Assembly: GCF_900116555.1 (NCBI RefSeq) | Contig: NZ_FPAT01000001.1 | Location: 434,001 to 498,000 of the forward strand | DNA from: Actinopolyspora lacussalsi subsp. righensis | Lineage (GTDB): Bacteria > Actinomycetota > Actinomycetes > Mycobacteriales > Pseudonocardiaceae | Reading direction: 5' to 3' | Length of the DNA stretch: 64,000 nt | In this document: piece by piece, positions 25,301-31,000 of the stretch | Layout of the letters: each line of letters begins with the position of its first letter | How positions within the stretch are numbered: position 1 is the first letter of the stretch | Made by a program: the position numbers and the translations under genes | The notes under the pieces: generated by a model | Databases searched by the model: none | What the model was told of the DNA's origin: nothing | Seen by the model: the letters and a program-made list of their open reading frames with translations, nothing else

Positions 25301-27775
25301 GCGGATCTGTCCACCATGCTGGACACCCCGCGCGTGGTCGGCAGGGACGACGCGCACCGCTTCGGCGGTACCGACGAGCGCGCGGAGCGGGAGCTGGACT
25401 CCAAGACCAAGCGGAACCGTAGTTACCGGCTCGGGCTCGACATCACGCACTACTTCTCGAGCGGGAACCCGGCGGCGCTGATCGGCCCGTCCTTCGAGGC
25501 GGGCGGGAAGTACACCACCGAGAACGCGGAGACCTCGAAAGCCGACACCGCGAAGAGCGGTTCTTCGCGCCACCACTCGGACCGGGGCTACCTGGTGCGC
25601 TACGACGCGGTGCACGAGGTGCGGACCTCGACGCGGCGATCCTGGCAGGACCCCTTCCGACTGCTGCACCGGGGCGATCCGGTCGAGCAGAGCAAGTGGG
25701 TACGGGTACCCGACGCCGTCGAGGTGTGGGTCCCCGCCTCGGAACTGCACCAGGTAGGCAGGCTGAACGACTCCGACATAGCACGTCTGTCCGCTGAGGA
25801 CGCCGAGCACTACCGGAGCAACATCGAGCGGCCGGGCACCGAACGGCCGGGCACCGACACCGAGAATCAACAGGGCACTGCCTCCGGGCCCACGCCACAG
25901 GCGCGGCGGGACAACGACGTCTCCGCACGAGCGACGGACGTGGAGCGTTCCACGGTGCGTCCCCCGGCGAACGTGGGGCGGGGCAGCGGACGGATCGAGC
26001 TCTACCGGCTGGGCGCCGCGCGGGAGCTGCTGGAACAGGTGCGGCAGCGGTTGGACGGGTGGTCCCGCGAGCACGGGCGACCCGGTGCCCGCGCTCGGAT
26101 GCTCGACCTCGCCTACGAGGTGCTGGGCAAACCTCGGGTGGAGCGACAACCGAGCGTGGCGAAGTTCGACGCGATCAACGAACGAGTCGTCGACGATGTG
26201 CTGAGTCAGCTGGGCAGCAGGCACGGTTTCAACAACGCCGTCGAGGAGATGCTCAACGGGGGACGGCATGTGCACCTAACCGGGGACACCCCCTTCGGCA
26301 AGGTCGAGCAGCTGGTGGTGCTGCACGCACGTCCCGGTGCGGGGCGGTACCAGGAGACGCTGTCCGAACACACCACCACCGACTCGCACGGCGACAGCGG
26401 CGCCACCGGACGAAGCGACCAGCGTGGGTGGGACTTCAACACCATGATCGGGGTGTCGCCCTTCTACGGGACCAGCGGAAACCCCGGCAGCGTACACATG
26501 CACGGCTTCACCGGTGCCTACGGCAACAAACGCGGCTTCGAGAACACCGCGAGCACCGAGCACTCCGCCACCACCACCGGTGAGGAGGGCGGGGCGCGGT
26601 TCCTGCACGACCTGACCATCGACATGGAGGTCTATCCCTACGCCCGGCCGGGCACCTACAGCAACGGGTTCGGCGAGTGGTTCGATCGGCTCGCCCCGCG
26701 CCGCTTCGGGGAGCCGTGGCGCAGTAGCTTCGAACTGCGCGGGGCGGCGCGTTCCACCGTCCCCGCCTCCGAGGTGCTGCCCGCCGACGGTCCGGCACCG
26801 GAGCCCCTGACCCGGGTCGACGGCTCGTTCCGGTGGAGCCGGGGTAACCGGGCGGATCAGCCCGCCTGGTCGGCGGAGGCGAAGGTGCGGGTGCGGCCGT
26901 TCGCCGCACCGGCGTTGCACGAGGAGCTCGGCAAGCTCGCGCACGGTGACCCCGCCCTGGAACCGCCCAGGCCGGGCCTGCGTCCGGGCAACGCCGCCCG
27001 GCTGCACACCGCCACCGATGTCGGTCACCTGCGCCCGAACCTGCGGAACGCGCTGTCGACCGGTGGCCACACCGTCGACCTCTCGGGAGGACGCCTGGAA
27101 TCAGTGCGGATCAACGCCGATCTGAGCCGTCGCGAACTGCTCGGCGAGATCGAGCAGGGCTCGCTGACCCACACCGACACCGAGCGGCGGGAGACGAAGT
27201 CGACCTCGCAACGCGGCGGTCAGGTGGGAGCGATGAGTTCGATGGACTTCCGCCAACAGGGACTGGAGGGAGCACCACTGCGACCGCATCAGGGGCTGGT
27301 CAGCATCAACCGGACCCTGGGAGATTGGAACAACAGCCAGGAGGCGGAGAACTCCACCAGCGAGGAATCCACGGACAGGAGCGAGGAAACCCGCTATCTG
27401 GTGCGGGTGACACCGGAGTGGGAGCTGACTCCGTCCTACCGTGGCGAGAACCCGGCGGAGTGGGAAAAGCCGCTGCGCACCGGGCCGGACGAGCCGATTC
27501 TGCTCGAAGTGGACCGGGACGGACTGATCCGGTTGGGGCTGCACGAAACGGAACCGCCCTCCGAAACGGCCGAGGACCGGGTCCGGGAATCACCCGGCGA
27601 GCAGGCTCCGGAGTCGACTTCGGATCGGATCGAGCGGACGGGGAACGAGGACGCCCCCTCGGGGGAGATCCGGCCGTTGCAGGGGAACGACGCGGGGGAG
27701 GCACCACCCCCGCAGAGCGCGTTGGCGAGCTTCCTCGCCCCATCACCTCCCTCGGGCGGACCGGACGGCGGTTGA
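16367..27775 (+). CDS. Giant CpnT-like ESX protein with glutaminase and metzincin-like domains
   Basis: 3802 residues. Residues 1-100 carry the CpnT-type N-terminal helical domain (RWPEGDEDGLRRM), followed by hydrophobic helices at about 105-220. Residues 310-960 are Ser/Thr/Asp-rich and disordered. A protein-glutaminase-like domain spans about 1150-1330: Cys1174 (DGCYIRAH), His1227 (WSYHVAP) and Asp1246 (HVLDPST). A metalloprotease motif HEIGHYLGLPD (His1729, Glu1730, His1733, Asp1739) with Met1787 (GLMGHS) resembles metzincins of the snapalysin type. Six beta modules fill about 2260-3680. It has the layout of a polymorphic effector secreted by the neighbouring ESX system; targets are unknown, and no obvious dedicated immunity gene follows it. 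Confidence 0.85.
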   Translation: MPTELPEGLQKALEIVGGQRWPEGDEDGLRRMSVAWSDICAAIDKLEAAVERSANDIGTTMHGEFSDAYGKYVTDTLRPLLRELREKTTKHSELAKNTAADIQYVKISIIVQLVIVAATLAFSWLPGIGQAITAAAAATARAVITSLFRTVLQNIIVGAAAGVTLEVGLDVAIQGMQMLTGVRTDWNEDFTKGAVLGGALGGAMGGAVYGVFQGLGGFVRGGIGDVGGAGVDKVVRGPGAEGAEGVLGQGAKDFLDTTGGKLGFDAANIVGQGGAGFAADGATNSALGSEEWNPFSFTSSMADGFEKRGNGGTNGSYGGDDGGTDTSGLDGLGDLDVATDLPGTEGLPGAEDLPKTIGAPGEATGEDGAVVGSESTWTGEDSDGSTLDGSSFNTDALDDGASDRSWLSGTTLGATETTRNTSGLGPDGVDQSSYEAIDESTAGFGEVAGDDSSVVGSRHDNPAENEREAHGTGPDSTADRVSTVQDSTEWDSTGADAPDGREFDGRDEFGPRNETPSDSGTQRDPEDVTRQDDNDGADTSGSTVLTSASEDHSAEQPPSAREQSTVHDETDPTVAVGGRIDAEDTAQQSGPSSTRFQDQHSAPADPPPQPPAPSREGPGGLADDTEVPTRATDTPGSGGTETTGRSSSTATESTPHSDTEQHDTSSTEARQDGSTSVDTGGGARDSSGSPGTGDENTTVQRTPDGRTDTRPTAEASGPQRGADITGSPQQDRTNTSEPDRDAVSNHVGSDRTGSDTLSEGREPSTQPGKPTDSRFDQWSRTPTHGHDETTDAAPQSEQASGERTTARSEEGTPNTRNTTEHGPTPVVTPQGGNTSSTPSGTTSGNGTNTGNTTPARPDSTDRTAGSPRSASPNDDSPAKVRTESSNSTSRNETPRSTGRPSTTSQPTRPTSESGTTRQAPVDTTGDPNRTSESSRNNAGRDSADSDSAPTRPAPTAESAQRAEVLYGLLSTAPVDTDAVIRELHQLRGDPAASESLQESFRARTSGMDLWMPLALNLDRPNYFRAMDLLGLPRDYVTGPAQPGAPSTSAPPGMGYHPAYNQSVWNFAGQLVQHNSAGRFDDAMTMLHGVGRDIRALWAIQDAYRTQTGSELSSDLMSAAPWRYHEVLHAMGAYSTDPVSMEQASYWHDQLKRSTFEHHARGRTTIRTDHPEDGCYIRAHLWALDLQRMGAAPSKIFVARIDPDLSVRTPYSADALPGLAGQVNWSYHVAPSVIVSTPNGPKLHVLDPSTSDVPVSFDNWLSNMNVEVGSETTQILGGSPQRIQQVLDADFMGNPAGWGLATNNSWMPSGRAMVIASDPSALFFPEPWNPTQNPQSLQDADAQVREYYEDLLVRHNDTAQQRAESRVRLENLLNNVGAIHQNDPTAFSIDPNDPNSLSFDPTNLTGNGNDLFASGTFAPDIPNEFDELLNDPVFNALLNDTTGGFDPHALDMGNFGPNGAGGNGPVPNGGGDPSGNGAPAPGSVPPGAPPSDGTINPGALFAPDSSNPHTFSEWNDPRTYRDHSGGSGSRPAPLDVDEGTNSSDRSDDSTLQEDDSNADGGKTDPWDRSWQHSTAPTAAWFEPDSTPVHPEQWREQREHTPAHEIDTEVRDVRMDSTPDNLEFYEGRIRYDLRHMDVAGQGVQEYTFRAHLAPDPTITPEQLRDLRDRLTDTVDTLFNQGNRLPSGDQFHARVEFVDTPAEAHDTIRVSGEGRTEQKHWNVHASPNIHAHEIGHYLGLPDESPDPRGALDGPDTRRVFNRGDPRRATDVHTGNPHPSHNSVRLDDGLMGHSVNHDPHLKPRHLWAIENTAHSQGARPDIIPRSAGAPRPENNLPSENGPNTANPEERDSPEERDSPEERDSPEERDSPEERDNEDGGRQPQAPSDVDQASTPENDANPTPRIILTKSDQTQEQLLAPGDHGADAGEPRGSEERNAETLPSEDRSHSLPTDARGSTENRDSGSTTTHDETEESTPEVSRDRSSSRNEQGEQDSDSSTRPREESGSPRSGRAARIRPAENDTAHTPHVAPARARPDRLPPIPEEIELETFHQESNLEQPDRNTSTTNRTANETVEQRSTTGEFTDEVLGEFDRTHEAANDRTRTTLDSTGRQETSERPTSHTASAPPRRDNTTSSRETPLDRVRADRPKVTEDIDGASVRESVLELLAGNKRLRGNPSLRDLVEIAFSDENLRKRFHESAEGSYEVDLGPRAGKHGGRISLDLVGLREAARNDSREGTEEFTSSRTHDKAEHSSTNKRSPLGTGGLNIRIPWLHLLTHLQVAGLVNSRDSDLTTRNSHEETTTLTEHGRPSRTAEHTVDYRITLRTPGRSSWNDEVTQHGSADAKVHLTWPDNTARDSTEPWRHPGEIEHVELSGLGDVHRAVSEELGLRVGDPAGRELRDWLHSLGEEVFEGPVRKSFSFGGKRTPTEIVVGIADGTNAQRLPDVEGTVEHTAKDTAESTSGQANTRQRGGGLWVAAGDITGLTGALAGPSVSHIRSTRNEDTLTSGHEHETTSDYRGRLRKQRLDTRYLVRVGNEQREVPNEEPHHPRSAKRYEPERLLRVDGAATVWTRDTDDGSTRDPFPAGFDRHRVPDQLDAHQRLPEQTVRAITGPVLSELHADGTLPGKNLPDLAERLNTFVRNHPGEITGGDGLRLPLGSMHPGAPDVFVRGAMDRSGARYLGSTDGESAKSRFGGRDEHSFGREHGRTTTVGISGITPASIPNPIGPDEHNDFSGLQAAVETSNSRGETSSHLSGYERSSESSPVHEFGYPTDFEVRIGGRWSDGPEPDTTSRISSEVRVSAPERTGTRFDEPRSESDTTNTGRETRNPARENRDTGAETRRSGTTGSWQRGRAPRHDREGHLPAGFELETLKPVPGLRRTMTDMLGAITGSPWPARLMAPFVGGRPAAFDESVNHGMTSSRDRSSGALDERNAALDEIESFTSTDARAARFERAALHRDTAWLQSHNSGGMVGNRELTARADLSTMLDTPRVVGRDDAHRFGGTDERAERELDSKTKRNRSYRLGLDITHYFSSGNPAALIGPSFEAGGKYTTENAETSKADTAKSGSSRHHSDRGYLVRYDAVHEVRTSTRRSWQDPFRLLHRGDPVEQSKWVRVPDAVEVWVPASELHQVGRLNDSDIARLSAEDAEHYRSNIERPGTERPGTDTENQQGTASGPTPQARRDNDVSARATDVERSTVRPPANVGRGSGRIELYRLGAARELLEQVRQRLDGWSREHGRPGARARMLDLAYEVLGKPRVERQPSVAKFDAINERVVDDVLSQLGSRHGFNNAVEEMLNGGRHVHLTGDTPFGKVEQLVVLHARPGAGRYQETLSEHTTTDSHGDSGATGRSDQRGWDFNTMIGVSPFYGTSGNPGSVHMHGFTGAYGNKRGFENTASTEHSATTTGEEGGARFLHDLTIDMEVYPYARPGTYSNGFGEWFDRLAPRRFGEPWRSSFELRGAARSTVPASEVLPADGPAPEPLTRVDGSFRWSRGNRADQPAWSAEAKVRVRPFAAPALHEELGKLAHGDPALEPPRPGLRPGNAARLHTATDVGHLRPNLRNALSTGGHTVDLSGGRLESVRINADLSRRELLGEIEQGSLTHTDTERRETKSTSQRGGQVGAMSSMDFRQQGLEGAPLRPHQGLVSINRTLGDWNNSQEAENSTSEESTDRSEETRYLVRVTPEWELTPSYRGENPAEWEKPLRTGPDEPILLEVDRDGLIRLGLHETEPPSETAEDRVRESPGEQAPESTSDRIERTGNEDAPSGEIRPLQGNDAGEAPPPQSALASFLAPSPPSGGPDGG
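21896..21982 (+). repeat. 18-bp in-frame tandem repeat, five copies
   Basis: Four full units plus a partial fifth of gag gaa cgg gac tcc ccc (coding EERDSP) start at 21896, 21914, 21932, 21950 and 21968. The repeat lies in the giant ESX protein just after the metzincin-like domain, in a charged linker. Copy number is likely to vary by slippage. Confidence 0.9.
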
Positions 27776-27895
27776 TCTTCCGGAAAACACGCTGCTCCGA
27801 CGTCGGTGGGAACGAGCGGGATTCCGACTCCGGTCGGACCCGTCCACCCACCGGCGGCTCGGCACCGGGAACGCGACCGGCGAACACACGGCTTC

Positions 27896-30748
27896 TCAGG
27901 GCGTGTACTCACCGGTGAGCATGGCCGCGGCCAACTCCACCCGAGAACGGTGACCGGTCCGGGCGAACATCCGGGTGAGCCTGCCCTCCACGCTCTTCTC
28001 GCTGGTGCCGAGCACCGTCGCCAGTTGTCGGTTTCCCAACCCCTCGGTGACCAGCACCGCGAGCAATCGCTCGTTCTCGGTCGTAACCACCCCGCGCCCC
28101 GGCACCGAGATGTCGTGCTCCCGCATGATCCCGCGCGTCCTGGCCCGCCACAGCAGCGCGTCGAGTTCGCCGAAGAGCTCGTAAGCCTCCGGCAGCAACC
28201 GCGCCGTGTCCACACCGGACCGAGCGGCCCGGAGGAACGTCCAGGCCATCTCGTCCGGCATCGCGCGTTCGCGGGCCAGCCGCACCGCGGCCCGCCCCGA
28301 GTCCCGATCGCCGTGCACCAGGGCGCGGGAGAGCAGCCAGGCGATCTCGGATCGACCGGTACCCAGCGCCTCGGCCACCGAACCGCCCCGACACACGCAC
28401 TCCTCGGCAGCGCCGGTATCACCACGCCGGTGCTCGCGGACGGCGAGATCCGCCCACATCCAGTCGGTCCCCAGCACGAAGCCTTGCTCGTCGGCCGAGC
28501 GCAGCCCGGAACGCAGCAGTTCGTCGGCCTCGGACTCCTCCCCGAGCGCGTACAGCGCCCACGACTCGGCGTGGTCGAGCACGTGACCGAGGTGCCTGCC
28601 GCGAACCATCCCGATCAGCTGCCGGGCCCGACTCAGCCAACCACGCCCGGTCAGCACACCGGCAGCACCGTGGGCCATCCTCACCGGCGCCAACGGACGT
28701 GCCGAGTAGACACCGTCCGCGATGCTGCGGCGTGCGGCGTCCAGCCCCTTCGAGTGCTCTCCCCGCAGCAGCAGAACCAGCGACTGGTCCGGAGTCTGCA
28801 GTTGTTCGAGTGCGAGCTCGCGGTCGTCGAGCACCCGCATCGCCTCGTCCAGCTCGCCGAGTTGGAGCAGCATGTCCACCTCGTAGCGCGCCTGTTCGAA
28901 GCGGTGCTGCGGGTACTCCGAAGCGGACCAGATGCCCGGATCCGCCAGGGAGCGGCGCAGTGTGCTCGGATCGCCCAGCAGCACTCCGGCACCACCCCGG
29001 AACATGTGACCGAAGTCGGCGGTGATCGGATTCGCCGCCGACCACAACCGCTGGTTCTCGGCCAGCAGCCGGTCGCCCTCGGCCCAGCGTCCCTGCACGA
29101 TCAGGGCGAAGGCACGGGTGACCAGCTCGTTGGCCGGGCCGCCGGGCACCGGTGGCGGCTCACCCTCTCCCAGCCGGTACAACTCCGACCAGCGCTCGCA
29201 GGCGGCGAGACCGGTCACGTACACGATCGCGACTTCCTGCAGCATCTCGACCGGCAACCGGTCGGCGTGCTCGAGCAGCGTGGCCCGAGCACCGTCGGCG
29301 GCCTCGGTCATCCGGCCGTGGATCGCGCAGGCGGCGCTGTACGTGAGCACCGCCACGGCGCGCTGTTCCGGATCGCTCGCCCGGTCGAGCACCGCACGCA
29401 GCCAGCGGACGGCGTGCAGCCCGTCGGTGAACATCACCTCCACGCCGCGCGTCAGCAACAGCTCGGCGGAACGCCGCGAATCGACCAGTTTGCCCGCGTC
29501 GGCCAGTCGGTCCGGCAGGTAGTTCTCGTCGTCCGGTTCGGCGGTGCCGTCCCGGACGGCGGTCGCGGCCAGTGCGCAGAGCCTGCGGCGCTCGTAGGGA
29601 CCCAGTGAGGACTCGAGCGCGTCCCGAACCGCCGGGATCCGGAACCGCCACCGCTGCCGGGCTCCGCGAGATCCGACCAGCACCCGGTCGGTCACGAGTG
29701 AGTCCAGCGCGGCACGCACGGTTTCCGGATCGAGGTCGAGTGCCTCGGCGGCCAGCCCGACCGCGTTTTCGTCCAGCGGGGCCAGCACCGCCATCGCACG
29801 GGCCACCGACCAGCGCACCGAACCGGTTTCGTGAATCGGGGCGAGCAACGGGTGCGATTCGGACAGCGACGGCCACTCCACGGCAGGCCGCGTGTAGGCG
29901 TGCTGGTCAACGACCCGCAACACCCCTGCCTGCCGGTGCACCTCGATCATCGAACGCAGCGCCGCGGGGTTGCCCCGGCTCGCGGTGTGCAGCCGGTCGA
30001 CGAGCTCGGCGTCGGGTACCGCCCGGACCGAATCGGCGAGGAAGGCCGCGCTCTGCGCCCGGGTCAGCGGGCGCAGCGGAACGAACCGGGCGAACCCGTC
30101 GGCCTCCAGCCGAGCCGGCTCGGCGGCACGCCGCTGTCCGTCCTGGCCGGTGGAGTGCCCGATTCGCCACGTCGCCACGATCGAACACCCCTGCCCGGCG
30201 AACAGGCGGGTGAGTCGGTCGAGCAGCGAAGCGGTGGCGGCGTCCGTCCACTGCGCGTCGTCGATCAGCACGGTCAACGGCGCGTACCGGCGCACCGAGG
30301 AGAGCACGGTGTTCGCGAGCCGGTCGGAGACGTCTCCGGCCCGACCGGTGTCGGCACTGAGCCTGGCGACGAGACCGAGCACCGAGTCCCGTGTGGAAGT
30401 GGGCTCCCGCTCCCGACCTCCGAGCTCCTCCACAGCGGTGAGCAGACGGTAGAGCACCCCGTACGGGGTGGACCGTTCGTGCTCCCCGACGCGTATGGAC
30501 ACCACCCGGGCCCCTGCCGCGACGAGTTCGCCGGCAACGGCGTCGAGCACTGCCGAACGCCCGCTGCCCGCTTCCCCGGTGAGCAGCGTCAGCGGCGGGA
30601 AGCCGGACAGCGCGCCGGAGCACAGTCGTTCGACCAGCGCCCGCCTGCCGAACATCGACGTCACCGACCGCTCGCCCTGTTCCGGGGCGGGCGCCGGACG
30701 CGGCTCCCACCGCGAGGAGTCAACCACGTCGATCACCGATTTCCGCAC
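27896..30748 (-). CDS. LuxR-family (LAL-type) ATPase regulator with Arg-variant Walker A
   Basis: 950 residues from a GTG start. An N-terminal AAA/STAND ATPase has the P-loop GEAGSGRS (residues 58-65), in which the usual Lys is Arg64, and a Walker B strand LTVLIDDAQW. A long helical, TPR-like middle follows. The C terminus (about 885-945) is a LuxR helix-turn-helix (NRQLATVLGTSEKSVEGRLT). Large LuxR (LAL) proteins are often pathway activators. It is convergent with the giant ESX gene and divergent from a paralogous regulator, which suggests the pair controls the surrounding ESX genes. The Arg may weaken ATP use. Confidence 0.88.
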   Translation of the reverse strand: MRKSVIDVVDSSRWEPRPAPAPEQGERSVTSMFGRRALVERLCSGALSGFPPLTLLTGEAGSGRSAVLDAVAGELVAAGARVVSIRVGEHERSTPYGVLYRLLTAVEELGGREREPTSTRDSVLGLVARLSADTGRAGDVSDRLANTVLSSVRRYAPLTVLIDDAQWTDAATASLLDRLTRLFAGQGCSIVATWRIGHSTGQDGQRRAAEPARLEADGFARFVPLRPLTRAQSAAFLADSVRAVPDAELVDRLHTASRGNPAALRSMIEVHRQAGVLRVVDQHAYTRPAVEWPSLSESHPLLAPIHETGSVRWSVARAMAVLAPLDENAVGLAAEALDLDPETVRAALDSLVTDRVLVGSRGARQRWRFRIPAVRDALESSLGPYERRRLCALAATAVRDGTAEPDDENYLPDRLADAGKLVDSRRSAELLLTRGVEVMFTDGLHAVRWLRAVLDRASDPEQRAVAVLTYSAACAIHGRMTEAADGARATLLEHADRLPVEMLQEVAIVYVTGLAACERWSELYRLGEGEPPPVPGGPANELVTRAFALIVQGRWAEGDRLLAENQRLWSAANPITADFGHMFRGGAGVLLGDPSTLRRSLADPGIWSASEYPQHRFEQARYEVDMLLQLGELDEAMRVLDDRELALEQLQTPDQSLVLLLRGEHSKGLDAARRSIADGVYSARPLAPVRMAHGAAGVLTGRGWLSRARQLIGMVRGRHLGHVLDHAESWALYALGEESEADELLRSGLRSADEQGFVLGTDWMWADLAVREHRRGDTGAAEECVCRGGSVAEALGTGRSEIAWLLSRALVHGDRDSGRAAVRLARERAMPDEMAWTFLRAARSGVDTARLLPEAYELFGELDALLWRARTRGIMREHDISVPGRGVVTTENERLLAVLVTEGLGNRQLATVLGTSEKSVEGRLTRMFARTGHRSRVELAAAMLTGEYTP

Positions 30749-31000
30749 GACGACGGTTCTCGGCGGTCACGCCCTCCGAGTTCGCTCGCGCGATGTGGGA
30801 CGGAACTTCGGACAGGAGGACGTGCCTCGATCTCATGGTGATCCATTGTGCTCCACGCGAGGGATCTCCCTCCATCTAGGGCATCATGATTAGCAACACT
30901 GGTGTGACATTCACATCCTCGATAACAACGAGGTGCGGGCGTGGCCCTTCCGACGAACGTGACCGCACATCGGCCCCACCTACACCAGGAAGAAAGGCGA

